Origin: Parietaria judaica
Lineage: Eukaryota > Streptophyta > Magnoliopsida > Rosales > Urticaceae
Direction: 5' to 3'
Length of the DNA stretch: 64,000 nucleotides
NCBI GenBank assembly: GCA_954871525.1
Contig: OX940871.1
Location: 20,459,086-20,523,085, forward strand
Shown here: piece after piece, positions 36,101-47,300 of the stretch
How the letters are laid out: each line of letters starts with the position of its first letter
Position numbering within the stretch: position 1 is the first letter of the stretch
Program-made: the position numbers and the translations under genes
Notes under the pieces: model-generated
Seen by the model: the letters and a program-made list of their open reading frames with translations, nothing else
The model's database searches: none
Told to the model about the DNA's origin: nothing

Positions 36101-38148
36101 AACGCCGTTCCCTTCGTCTCACTCACAAAGCTCTCGCAAAGCACTAACCCTCACTCTAGCCTAAACTCGCATATGGTTTTCACCCCTTTAAGATAGCCAC
36201 ATTCGACTTTATTTATAGAATACAAAGAGAAATGCTAATCCTAATCGAATTCTAAGTCCTAAGCCTTATCCTATCTTTAACGTGTTATCCTTGAAGATAG
36301 CCCACCATCTTCACGAATCCATGGGCCGAACTCTCCCTTTGCGCGTCCTTCTTGGGCCTTCCGCGTGGGTGACGCTCACCGAGTCCGTGTAGGTGACACT
36401 GGCCTTCTCCGTGTGGGTGATGCTCACTGAATGCGCGTGGGTGACGCTCGCTGTCTCCCGCGTGGGTGACGCTCGCTGCGTTACCGCGTGGGTGACGCTA
36501 CCCGAAGTCGCGCGCCACTTCCCCTGCCCGAATGCGCATGCCTGCTGCCCAAACTGCCCTTCGCGTGAGTTCGCTGCCCGTGCCCCTCGTGGACACGCTG
36601 CCCGAGCTTGCTGCGTGCTTTCTCTCGTGTTCCCGTGCGTTGGGCCGCTGCCCCATGCCGCACATGCTCGGCACACCGAGACTTCCGCTTGGCACACCAA
36701 GACTTCTTCTCGCCTTGCCACTCGTCAGGCGACTCGGGAGGCTTGTTGGGCCTCCTTCCCGTGCTTCCCCGGGCATGGATCCTCTCTAAGGATTTTAGGG
36801 TGTGACAGAATCTATATATACGAACAAATTTTACGGGACAGTTGTGTTCCAATTCCGATTTTTGGTCATTTTCTAAACCAAACCGTTATGTATAATAATA
36901 GTTTTGAAACCCATTTGAAAAAAAAATAGTTTTTTAGAGTAGAATCATTGGCCACGAAAATCAACTTTATTCTTTAAAATCAAAATTTAAAATAAAATTA
37001 GATCTTTAACAACTTAAAAAATTCAAATAAGCACGTAAAAATTCCTAACAATTATAATGATTTTGATTGTGATGGATCAGGAAACGAGAGGTTGAAGCTC
37101 AATTGGTCGACCCGGTTCGAGATCTGCTTGGGCGTGGCGAGAGGACTAGCTTATCTCCACGAGGAGTCACGGATGCGAATCGTGCACAGAGACGTAAAGT
37201 CTAGCAACATCCTTCTTGACTCCAACCTCATTCCAAAGATCTCGGATTTCGGTCTCGCCAAGCTGTACCACGACAACAAGACTCACATTAGCACCCGCGT
37301 CGCAGGAACCATGTGAGTTTCATAGTTTCATCTTTATGCAACTTGCATTATACAATGGAACCTCGTTAAATTATCGATAAATTAATAACCTCGATTAAAT
37401 TATACTTTTGTCTGATCCCGATTTAAACCGACACACTAAATTAATAATTGACAAATTAATAACGTGGAGAATACAGTATTTCGAACTGACCCTTGAAGCG
37501 CTTCGACTGCAGAGGCTATCTTGCACCGGAGTATGCAATGCGCGGGCATCTGACGGAGAAGACTGATGTGTTTGCGTTTGGCGTGGTGGCTCTGGAGGTG
37601 GTTAGCGGGAGGGCGAATTCCGATTCCTCGTTGGACGAGGAGAAGATCTACCTTCTTGAATGGGTAAACGAAGAAGAGAAAAATCGGCTTTTAATTTTCG
37701 AAGTGACTCCTTTCTTGTGCCGAACACGATATTCATCGTGCCACTTTGTTTCCAGGCCTGGAATCTGCACGAGCAAAACCGGGAGCTCGAGCTCGTTGAT
37801 CCCGAGCTTTCAGAGTACGACGAGGAAGAAGTGAGAAGGCTCATCAGCATGGCCTTCCTCTGCACGCAGACCGCGCCAGCCGTGCGTCCTTCCATGTCAC
37901 GAGCGGTGGCTATGCTCTCCGGCGACGCCGACGTCAGCACCGAGATCTCCCGGCCCGGCTACCTGGCCGACTGGAAGTACAACGACGTCAGTGCCCTCAT
38001 GACTGGCTCAGGCTTTCCCGTGAGGAACACCGATTCCAGCTTCTACAACTCGTCCGCCAGCACTAGCATTGTGGCCGACGCGCCGGTCTCTCCCGTGAAC
38101 AGCTCCGCTCGGCCAGTTCTCGGGAGGGCCATTAGCGAGGGAAGGTAG
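26964..38148 (+). CDS. Gene 2: LRR-malectin receptor-like Ser/Thr kinase (LRR-VIII-2 type)
   Basis: Exons: 26964-27072, 27572-27761, 28252-28323, 28411-28482, 28616-28687, 29123-29194, 29346-29417, 29504-29575, 29662-29733, 29821-29892, 29994-30065, 30160-30231, 30320-30385, 30477-30542, 30650-30694, 30860-30924, 31063-31442, 31647-31848, 32251-32415, 32512-32630, 32727-32937, 37081-37312, 37513-37663, 37756-38148. They join in phase into 1037 residues. Residues 1-25 are a signal peptide; exons 3-12 are 72 bases each and exons 13-14 are 66, one LRR per exon. Malectin-like sequence spans about 421-614, with a membrane segment at about 632-656 ([20 protein letters not shown]). The kinase has GEGGFG 700-705, catalytic Lys721, HRD 815-817 and DFG 835-837. 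Intron 21 contains an antisense retroelement of 3.86 kb. The coding sequence is otherwise intact. Plasma-membrane perception of an unknown ligand is expected from the family. Confidence 0.92.
27080..27170. repeat. Compound microsatellite (TC)n-(TA)n-(GT)n
   Basis: About 28 TC units, then TA and GT runs, begin seven bases after the 5' splice site of intron 1 of gene 2. Gene 3 has only a short TA tract at the same place (44511-44534), so the TC array is specific to this copy. Confidence 0.9.
32947..33873 (-). repeat. 3' LTR (element orientation) of the intronic retroelement
   Basis: It starts TGTCACAGGG and ends GGGTGTGACA, with inverted ends TGTCACA/TGTGACA. A minisatellite of about six units around GCGTGGGTGACGCTC lies at 33428-33570. 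The polypurine tract (minus strand, GGCGGGGGAGAGTT) lies at 33874-33887. Confidence 0.95.
33861..34400 (-). pseudogene. Integrase C-terminal tail with chromodomain
   Basis: The minus-strand frame encodes a typical Ty3/gypsy integrase tail: [36 protein letters not shown] (GPF module), [13 protein letters not shown], then a chromodomain-like [24 protein letters not shown] with a following TWEHDDALW. It has no catalytic core upstream. It marks the element as derived from a chromovirus. It may be translated only as a remnant; no start context supports an independent protein. Confidence 0.8.
34655..35860 (-). CDS. gag: Gag protein of the intronic retroelement
   Basis: The minus-strand ORF of 401 residues begins 20 bases from the 5' LTR, after the primer site. 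Residues about 35-95 are coiled-coil-like ([16 protein letters not shown]...). The retrotransposon Gag core follows ([53 protein letters not shown]). A zinc knuckle [13 protein letters not shown] is present near residue 325. The end ([12 protein letters not shown]) is where protease normally begins, but the frame then leaves homology, which marks the deletion junction near 34.4-34.75 kb. The intact Gag suggests it may still be produced. Confidence 0.88.
   Translation of the reverse strand: MSSRMVKATRSTTLESLVDEPANDEKSLDEQVLAHSAEIKELKKMILEAQKEMVALTDVILDRLTEVTAQLSERVTDLEADVRLIKRATDSLPSGVNKGAGPRFKVPEPKPFSGVRDAKELENFLWDMEQYFKAAHVDSDDKVTITSMYMQGDAKLWWRTRLTEGVGPEGESLKTWDDLKTELKTQFLPVNAAWIARDALKRLRQTGSISDYVKEFSSLMLDIRNMSEEEKLFNFLSGLQPSAQTELRRRNVRDLQTAMAAADGLVDYEFNHTPARTDRRENSDGSNKSQDELPRRDRRQEQGSAKGRSDRSNSRGGLRCFLCDGPHIARECPTTMKLTAMAARDETPEQPEEVPARMGCLQSLNAIWVVSPERKRATPTEVIPAASKSPKTRTLFHTAVV
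35881..36807 (-). repeat. 5' LTR (element orientation) and primer site
   Basis: This is the second 927-bp repeat. The primer site TGGTATCAGAGC, read on the minus strand, lies at about 35867-35878, two bases from the LTR, and is the initiator tRNA-Met type. The LTR minisatellite recurs at about 36362-36504. Confidence 0.94.
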
Positions 38149-38494
38149 AGAGCGGTTTTGGAGATGGTTGTGCAGTGTATATTATGTATTGATTTTTCCT
38201 TGAGTTTCTGTTTGTGTGTATGTGTATCTATGTATTTGATCATGTAATTATTGGAAAATTTTGAAAATTTACTTAAATATAAATGAGAAAGTTCATGAAT
38301 TGATGTTTTCGGTTCAATTAACTATTATTCAGAGATCGGAGAATCAATGGCAACGTTCAAAAATTTACTTTATAGCCGTTTAAACGTTTATGAATCGATT
38401 GAAGATCAAATCAATTCAAACATCAACCCAAGTCAATAGAATGAAGCCACAACAATTGCTTGAGTTTCGACGTAGCGAATCGCTATTTATATAT

Positions 38495-39881
38495 GGGAGC
38501 TTAAGCTAATTAGTCTTCTTTAACGTTCAAGATTGTCAAAATAGTCACAGTTGGTTAATTTGTATCATAGCCAATAAACCATATTAACTGATATAAAATG
38601 ACTTATCTACCCTTATTATTAATAATAAATAATATTTTTTATTTTAACAAATTTATTTAAAATTTATTTTAATAATCAATAATTAATACGAACTAATTTT
38701 AAAATTTTAAAAAAATTAATAAAATAATAAATTATGAAACAAATATTTGAATTCCAAATTTAAAAATAAATTTCAAATATAAATTTAAAAAACCTTGTTT
38801 CATTTTTGAAATAAAAATGTGAATTTCTTAAGAAACATTAATTCGAATTAACCATATTAATAATTTAAAACAATTTGAATTAAAAAACATAATCAAATTA
38901 ACAATTCGAATTAGCATACATTTACACGAATAAATACGAATAATCCAATAAACATACATTTACAAGTCGAATTAACATATACACAAAATTAACACGAATA
39001 AACAAAACAAAAACAAAACTTCGTCCCTTGGAGTAGCGCAACCTTCCCTGTCGTGTACAATCTTCCTCAACACGCCACCATAGCCGGTGATGTCCTTAAT
39101 CACACTCCAAGAAATAAACTCGATATAAAAAACGAGCGTCGAGTTTGGCGGGACCAAAGGAGGAAATCCGGCGAAATTGAAGCTAACCGGAAATCGGATT
39201 ACGAATTGAGGGGTTTTAATCTCCTTGGCAAGGGCTTAAAAACCCCAATCCATTTCACGATCGGAGACAAACTCCGGCGATCGGCGACGATGGATGATGG
39301 CGGCGATGGCGCGGAACACCTCCACCAAGCACTCGAAGGCCTCCCGAACATGAATCTGGTGTTAGTTTCTCTGAAATCAAACTCTTTCGGGATAAATCTT
39401 AAATCGTGCAACCGGAACTTACCATGATTATTCTTATCAAAATCTGCAACTTCTGTTCACAATCCACCTATCAAGAGCTCGTCAAGACCTTTCCAACAGT
39501 ACCAAATTTGCATCAATCGGAGTTTCAGAGAGGGAGTTTTGAGTGTTTGAAGTTCTTGATGAGAGAGAAAACGGGAGAGAGAGAGAGATGCGAAAATGGA
39601 GGAGAGAGAGATGATTTGATCGATATATGAGAGAAGAGATAATATTTTAGGTAATTTGGTACAAAATTATTCCTAAAATCATGCACAATTAATAAAAAAT
39701 AAAAAATTAATTATTTTAAAAATAAAAAAATGAATTTTAATTGGTTGAGGGGCAATTTTGGGTAGGGAGAAATTAGTTTCCAATGCCACATCATCTTGAT
39801 CGGCTATTGTAATAATTAAAACCACACGTTTGATAAATGTAAATTTAAACGTTAAATGATGGTTATCTACTAAAGTTTCTC
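38495..39881. mobile_element. Putative Mutator-type element carrying non-element DNA
   Basis: The 1387-bp segment is flanked by 9-base direct repeats that differ at one position (TTTATATAT 38486-38494; TTTATATAA 39882-39890). The ends are diverged inverted repeats of about 75-100 bases (shared GGCTATNxTA...AACGTTAAA-type sequence). The interior at 39010-39640 is GC-rich and leader-like, with (GA)n runs and a short ORF, unlike the AT-rich ends. This is the pattern of a Pack-MULE with a captured fragment. No transposase is visible and the captured gene is unidentified. Confidence 0.45.
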
Positions 39882-39889
39882 TTTATATA

Positions 39890-40390
39890 AGTAATGTGTA
39901 TTATCAAATTATGTAGTATCTTTTGATCTTGTTTTTATTTTTTATGCTTGAACATGACATGATTTCATTTACATTTGTTTAAGTATGACATTATTTTATT
40001 TGAGTATTTACATATGTGAGAGTGAAACTATATTTTATTTACATATGTAAACTTAGTAAATATATTCTTAAAAATATTTTAACAAGTTTTCATCGATAAT
40101 ACTCGATAAGTGTCGATAGTCCATCGATAATCCTCGATATGTGTCTGTAACGATAATCTACAAATTTAGTACTTTTCCATCGATAATCGAAAATGGCACC
40201 CGATTTACTGGCGAAAAAACGACATTTTTAACCTTGGTTTTCAGTATAACTCACTCATTTTTTTTAATAATACAGTAAAAATACTTTAAAGTTTAAAGTA
40301 CTTCAACGTTTACGACATATTCAAACTTTTATTTTTTAGAGGTAAAAATAGCAAAATGCTAAAAAATTGTTTATGCTGTTAGTACCAAAC
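39890..40390. other. AT-rich intergenic DNA
   Basis: No gene. A cluster of ATCGATAATxxTCGAT-type short repeats lies at about 40090-40190. Confidence 0.4.
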
Positions 40391-40859
40391 CGTTAACTTC
40401 CGCAAAATACCCAAATTTGGTAAAAAAAAAAAAAAAAACCTCATGTACCCAAAGTTTAAAAGTGGTGGCAAAAGTACCTAAAGCCCTATTTGGGGAGTTG
40501 ACCACTCCATTCTCGTAACGCAATTAACCTACCTGTTAACTCTAGCCATGTGGACAAGCGTGGGATGCTGACATAGCAGTTTTTTGCCACGTTAACGAGC
40601 CCACATCAGCCTCGTTTACGATTAACCAACGAATTAAACCTTTAATTGAGCTCGTTCACGTGGCAAAAAATTGTCATGTCAGCAACCCACGTTTGTTCAC
40701 GTGGCCAGAGTTAATGAGTAAGTTAACTGCGTTACAAGAAAATTGAGTGGTATACTCCCCAAATGTGACATTGATTATTTTTGCCACCACTTTTAAACTT
40801 TGGGCACACGAGGGGTTCTTTGACTAAACTTTGAGTATTTTTGCCGTCATTAACCCTTT
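40391..40859. mobile_element. Fold-back element with arms of about 200 bp
   Basis: The arm 40391-40599 is repeated inverted at about 40648-40859, sharing CCCAAAGTTTAAAAGTGGTGGCAA and TTTTTTGCCACGTxAACGAGC, with a 50-base spacer. Each arm contains CACGTGG-like motifs. There is no coding capacity. It would fold into a very long hairpin if transcribed. Confidence 0.8.
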
Positions 40860-40969
40860 AAAATAATTATACGCAATAGTTACAAACAAACATTAAGAAT
40901 GCATTTTAGCCAACGGTTATTATTATTATTATTATTTGGAAATAGTCGTTTTTGATGATGTGACTGTTA

Positions 40970-41578
40970 TGTTAATTTTTCGAAGATTGTCTCATTACCC
41001 AAAGTAAAAATTTCGAGAATCCTCGAAACATAAAATCTATATAACAGCGAAAATAATCAAGACTTACACTACGAGTATAAATTCTCTAAAGAACACATCG
41101 ATTTATTCTTTTATCCACGAACCGATCTCAATGCCTTTCGCTAGAGATGAATCGCCGCCCAAATGCGTGGTCCTCTACGCAGCCCACCACGTCACGAACG
41201 GAACACTTTTCTTGGTAAGAAATTGCCTCGTACAATTAATAGTTCATCCTCGGCAATTAGAAGAGGGATAAAGACTAGACATTGCTCCCTTGGTTGTGGA
41301 GTGATCGAATTCTATTCTCAATACGGAACAGATTTGCCTCTTTGATTTGTGTTATTTGCAAGAATGAATTAGGTTTCCCTTTTTCTAATCATGTCTATAT
41401 ATAGGTTTATATAGGTATATGGTTCAATGTTAAATATGCTTCATTAACTATCTTAATTAATCCCAAATGAACATGATAATCCTTAATTAACTTTATGAAT
41501 CAACTTCTTTAATTAATATGGGCCAAGTGGGCCCAATCCCTATTCTTTGAGCATTATTCTCAGAAAGAAACTCTAACA
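40970..41578 (-). repeat. Copia-type LTR remnant
   Basis: On the minus strand it opens TGTTAGAGTTTC directly after a purine-rich GCAAGTCGGAGAT, the usual join between interior and 3' LTR in plant Copia elements. A CTATATAAACCTATATA promoter-like motif lies near 41395-41412. The end at about 40970 (TTAACA on the minus strand) is tentative. No matching second LTR was found in the window. Confidence 0.6.
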
Positions 41579-42300
41579 ATCTCCGACTTGCACGAAGATG
41601 CCTCAATTTGAATTCCAATGTAATATAATCTTTAGCGTCTTCGGGCCAGTGATGGCTCTTAGATAAATCTTTCACTTTCCCATATCGGCGTAGCTCTGGA
41701 GAATTTCAGAAGCGCAACCAGAATCGCCAATTGATGTACGACCTTATGCATTGAGTCAATAAATGCAACCCCTTTATTTATTGTTTTATTTATTTCATGT
41801 TGACATTGATTATTCATAATATTGTTATGAATATTAATTGTGTCAATTAATAATTATTAAATTGCTAATTAATTATCCAGTCTATTTTCCATTTACCTGA
41901 AGGTCAGTCCGTGTTATGGAGTAACTATTCTGTTTTAAAATAATTTTTAAAAGTTACCCATATGGATTGATAGTAGAATCCGTGATAATTTGGACGAGAT
42001 TTAAATGTTTCTCCCAACATAAAACTACCTTTTTAATCCGAACACTTTTAAATATCTAAGAAGTTCTTAGTTGCCTAACCCTATTAGCTTCTGGGATTCG
42101 AAAAAGATCTTTAACACATCCAGTTGCCTATTCCTATTAGGATTCACTAGTCAAGCACCACCCTGCTTTTAAAACCAGCAGGTAGGCGTCTTCTGCACTT
42201 TATCACAATCGAACCGATATACATCCTACTCTGTCATGTCTATCTAGAACGACCGAGAGCTTGACAAGGGCAAGAGCAGCAAGATGCAATAATTTTAATT
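41579..42300 (-). mobile_element. 3' interior remnant of a Copia-type element
   Basis: This is continuous with the LTR at 40970-41578 and has no coding domain. It corresponds in position to the non-coding 3' interior of such elements. The left limit is unknown. Confidence 0.4.
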
Positions 42301-42499
42301 TTTATAATGTGCAGTAAAGAATTAGACTCGTATCACTTTTAGAAATTTTTATTATTTATACTACTGACGATGCAACAAATTGATTGATTATTTTTTTGAA
42401 AAAATAAGTAAAATATTAGACATTAAAAATTTCGATCGTGAAAGAAACATGAATTTAATAATGCATAAAAATTAAAATACTATCACTATTAACTCATTT

Positions 42500-43900
42500 A
42501 AAAAAAATAAAGATACAAAGTGTAAATTGATCATTAAGGTTACTAATATATATATATAATTATGCAACAATGTACATGTTATGTAAATTGTACTTTTAAA
42601 AGAAGGTTTGTTTGATTAATCTTATTATTTAATATATTTAGTACAACTACTTTTCTAATATCCTATTCAAAATATGGACGGCCTATCGAACCATGGTTGT
42701 TTTTCTACAATCTTATAGTATTTTTTAGGTTAGATTATCTTATAATTAATACGGTCCATTTAATGAGGTTTTTTTTTTTAATATAATCTTTTTTGACCAC
42801 GCAATTAATAAAAAAATAATCTTGACTATACTATTAATAGATCTCATCATGTCTAATATATACTTTATAGCACGTGCAAATATGATATCTAATTGCGAGT
42901 TGTAAGTATCAAATTACATAATTTATAAGAGCTTATCTATTCAAGTTTTAATCTTCAATAGAGGTTTGAAGTTGAACACATTCCAAAACCTCGGTTTGTC
43001 AAATTTAGATTGGTTCATGTGAATAAGTCGCCAATAGTGACTTGAATCACTTACCCTCAAATATAAATATTAATAGTTAAATTATATATTAAGGAGCCAA
43101 GCTAGATTCCTTGTGAAACAGCTAATTAACAACATAAATTAAGCCATAATCAAACTTCATATTCTTTCCATAATGTTTTGTGGTATTTTAAACAACAAGC
43201 ATAATAGCTATCAATTAAAGTTTATATAAGCAAAAACGAAGATATTATTAAAAAAATAAAACAAAACAAAACGAACCATTATAAAACTCACGACACGTTC
43301 TTAGAATGTACCTAACCATACCTGAAATATTAATAGAAAGGCCATACGTTTTTCAATTTATGTTTATTTATAACATGCTCTTAAAATATTGTACAATCAT
43401 GGTACTTTATTGAAGAACAAGCTATTTATTACTTCGAAAATCTATAAAATTGTACAATATGACTATATACATAAATTAATATACTTACACAGTTACACTC
43501 ACGTACTAGTAAATTATGGTGGGTGGAAAATGTAGTTTGGGATATAAATAAAACATATTAATAACACGCGCACAATTCTTTGATCTTCAATTTTTAGATT
43601 TTGTTTTTGAATTAGTTGAAACTTGAAATGGTTTTAATAATTAAGAAATTTGAATTGGATACTAGTGTTGTAAATTGGTTGACGAAGAACACCCAATCCA
43701 TGAACATAACGTCATAACAAATTATAACTTAAATCATGATAATATACATTAAAAGATTTCAAATTGGAAAGTTTTATTTGACCACATACAAATCACTTAT
43801 TGATAATAGATAAAGCTTCTCCATTGAGAATTCGATAAAGAACAATAATAAATCGATTATTATTCCCAGCAAAAAGAAAATAATTTATCACGCTACATTT
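42500..43900 (+). repeat. Upstream segment of gene 3 duplicated with 20300-22110
   Basis: Collinear stretches match DNA upstream of gene 2: ATCTAATTGCGAGTTGTAA near 42887, CTCACGTACTAGTAAATTATGG near 43499 and others. It lacks the insertions present upstream of gene 2 and so is closer to the ancestral arrangement. Confidence 0.65.
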
Positions 43901-44149
43901 TTATTTTTATTTTTTGAAATCAACGACTTAATATTTTGGATCACTTAAAAAAAAAAAAAAAACTACTAAAATATGATCAGAAGAAATACTAACAGCTCGA
44001 ATGTAAACAAACACACTCGTAACTTATTCTATAGAATCGGACAAATAACAAATTATTGTAGAAAATTCATGAGCAATGATATTAGCTGATGACTTGAATT
44101 CAAATTTTAAAAACAATTTAAGAAATACATTTAAAAAAAGAATCTTAAG

Positions 44150-44378
44150 TAAGTTAACAACTTGGCAGACACCCTTGTCAGTTCTTCATCCCTAATACCC
44201 TACGTATGTATATCCTGTGTATTATAGATTTTCAAGTAATACTTTTTTTTTTTTTCAACCTTTCGTCAACTTGTCAACTTGGGGTTCGTCGTACTATATA
44301 TAATATGCACTATATTATTGAACCTTGGATTTCATATATACAAGCCATTGTCTCTTTCTCTCTCCATCGAAATAATCC
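44150..44378 (+). promoter_or_regulatory. Gene 3 proximal promoter
   Basis: The last 120 bases before the ATG are similar to those of gene 2, including two inverted TTGAC cores (44265-44269 and 44273-44277) and a CT-rich leader. TATATATAA near 44295 is a possible TATA box. Regulation by WRKY factors is an inference from these motifs. Confidence 0.4.
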
Positions 44379-47300
44379 ATGGTAGGAGCTTCATATCCTT
44401 CAGCTTTTCTCTTGATCACAAGTGTCATTGTTCTTGCTTCTCTGGCAACTGCCCAGAATCAAACTCAAACTCAGACTCAGACTCAAGCCTCTACAGATCC
44501 TGATGAAGGTATATATATATTATATATTATATATATCTATGAAGTTTGGTAGAAGAAAGTTGATGACTTTCATTCAATATCACGTAGAGAACATAATTTA
44601 ATGGAACTTCTGTTACTGTTAGTGACCCGAATGTGCCTTGCTCTTATGTAATTGACGTTTAGGCCGTTCGGTTTTTTATATTTTCTCTCCGTCTCTCCTT
44701 CGTTATAACGATTTTATGATTATAGTGGATTTTTCTTCGTTGCTTGTGATTTTCTCTTAATTAAATTAATTTTTCACGCAAAATTCATGTGTTGATTTGT
44801 TTTATATTTTTTAATTGAATTATTTATGGTGGCAGTGAGTGCTTTGAATTCAGTCTTTGCGCAATGGAACATACAAGCTGACACTGAAAAATGGAACACA
44901 ACCGGAGATCCTTGTAGCGGAGCCGCCATAGACGATGACATCCAATTTGACAAAGGAGAATACAACCCGTTTATCAAATGCGACTGCTCGTTTAACAGTA
45001 GCTCCGTTTGCCACATCACCCAACTGTGAGTCCTTTTGTCATCAACGCAACGTAAATAAATAGCGGAAGATATTAACTTGTGCAATAATACTTTAATTGG
45101 CTTACTTATGAGTATTTTTCCTCAATTAGCCATGTTACACATATTTGATTAGATCACAAAGTTAATACACTATATATTAGCACAAATACCCACCATTGCT
45201 CTTTGTGCATTTTGCCACATGAACAAAATGACGGAAAATATGAACTTGTTCAAGACACATGACTTAGCTATGAGTACTTTCGTAGATTAGTTACCGGACA
45301 ATATCAATAATAGCTTATGAAACTATTACGTGTGACTTATTACTGAGAAAAATAATGAAAACAAACGAAAATTCTCCCCGTTATGTCATGTGTTGTTGCG
45401 GACAAGTTAACGTATGATCATGAATAATTTGTATGATCAAAATCATTGCAGGAAAGTGTATGCAATGGATGTGTCCAGTCCTATTCCGGACGCGCTGTGG
45501 ACTCTGAGCTTCCTCGTGAATCTGTGAACTTCTTTTTTTTTTCCTCTCCCAAACTTGGTGATCAAATCTGTTTCATTTCGGTCCGAATTTAATAAAAAGC
45601 GACGTGCATTTGTTCCATTTTGCAGTCATTTGGCGCAGAATTACTTGACAGGTTCTCTCTCGCCAGCCATCGGTAACCTCAGTCGTATGCAGTACCTGTA
45701 AGTGTACAAATTTGAACCTAGAACAAATAGTACATATAAAACTATAGAAGCCCTTATATATAACAAAAAAAATTAAAATTAATAAATTATTTATTTTGTA
45801 TGACTACTATCAGGAGCATAAGTATAAATGCACTGTCTGGGGCGGTACCTAAAGAGCTGGGACAACTCACTGCCTTGAGATTATTGTAAGTCTGTGCTAC
45901 ATGACCGGCGGGTTAGTAAACTAGAAACTAAATATCGGAAATTTCGGCAAGACTGACAAATCCAATCTCAGGGAAATCAAGTTTTTGAATGTTTACTAGT
46001 TACTTTTCTCGTTAGTTTAAGCTCTTTTAAATAGAGCACCTAATGGGTCGGACTGGACCAAACTAATAAAACCTCCAAAAATAATTAGTCCTAACTAAAT
46101 AGAACTAAATGACATAATTAAATAATTTAAACTGTATAATTAAAACGACAAACTCAACTAAAAATGTCCTATATTTGAATAGTTAAATACGACATTAAAT
46201 AACCGACATGAATCTTGGATATTACTCCAGATGTATCAGTTTGATTTATCGATAGATATTTCAAAGCAAACTTATTATGTTGTGTTACGCAATTGCCATT
46301 TCCAAATTTAATCATACGGATAACTGCACTTTGTTATCGTTTAAATGATCCTTAACTCATTGAAATTCGGCAGGTCGTTTTCAGGAAATAACTTCTCAGG
46401 CCCTTTGCCTGCAGAGCTCGGAAACTTGTTGAAGTTGGAACAATTGTAAGTTAATCGTTAAGTTAATCGAAACTATAAAGTGGCTCTTAACTATTTCCGT
46501 ATATAGTGGCTCTTTTTACGATTATGTTAACCGAAAAATTCAAATTTTGTTTATTTTATATATGTTAGGATCTTGTATTTCACCTCAGCTTTAATAGTGA
46601 CTAGAATTCAAGATCTCTAATGTGTTAAGTGATGCTCTTTATCACTAGACCAAACACATCTTGTCAAGCACGACTAATTAATATGTGATAATTTGGCAGC
46701 TACATTGATAGTTCCGGGGTTAGTGGCGAGATTCCTTCAACATTTGCGGATCTACAAAGCCTGAGAACAGTGTAAAACTTAATTAGCTACATTTCTTCCT
46801 TATCATAATTCTATAATATATATATATACACACATATATGACATAATTTTGAGAACATAGCTTTTACTTGTTGCATGCAGATGGGCTTCAGACAACGCGC
46901 TCACGGGCAAGATTCCTAACTTCATAGGAACTTGGTCACAGCTCGTAGAATTGTAAGACAAACAAAAACGTACATATTTCATTTTCGGAAAGAGCTATTT
47001 CGATATATATACTAATGCATATTGATGCAGGAGGCTTCAAGGGAACTCGTTCGAAGGCCCGATTCCATCAACGTTTTCAAATCTCACCGCTCTTGTAGAT
47101 TTGTGAGCATAATTACCTATTATTTATGTTCTTTTGATATCCATATGATTCGTGAAATCAACACCCGGTGTTCAATCTTTATTTATAGACGAATAAGCGA
47201 GGTATCTAACGTGAGTTCTTCTCTCGACTTCATTAAAAACATGAAGTCATTAAGCGCGTTGTAAGTAAAATATTTCTCCTTCATAAAGATTTGAACTTTT

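Larger units (their letters stand above)
32947..36807 (-). mobile_element. Non-autonomous chromovirus-like LTR element in intron 21 of gene 2
   Basis: Two 927-bp direct repeats flank a 2-kb interior and the whole is bounded by the 5-bp target duplication GAATC (32942-32946 and 36808-36812). The primer site and ORFs show it is on the minus strand, opposite to gene 2. By eye the LTRs differ at only about five positions, so the insertion is recent. Gag and the integrase tail remain, but protease, RT, RNase H and the integrase core are missing, so it would need proteins from a relative. Confidence 0.95.

Noticed and set aside
39053..39630. Possible gene in the GC-rich centre of the putative Mutator element
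   Set aside because: Short frames on both strands with no recognised domain; better explained as captured fragment.
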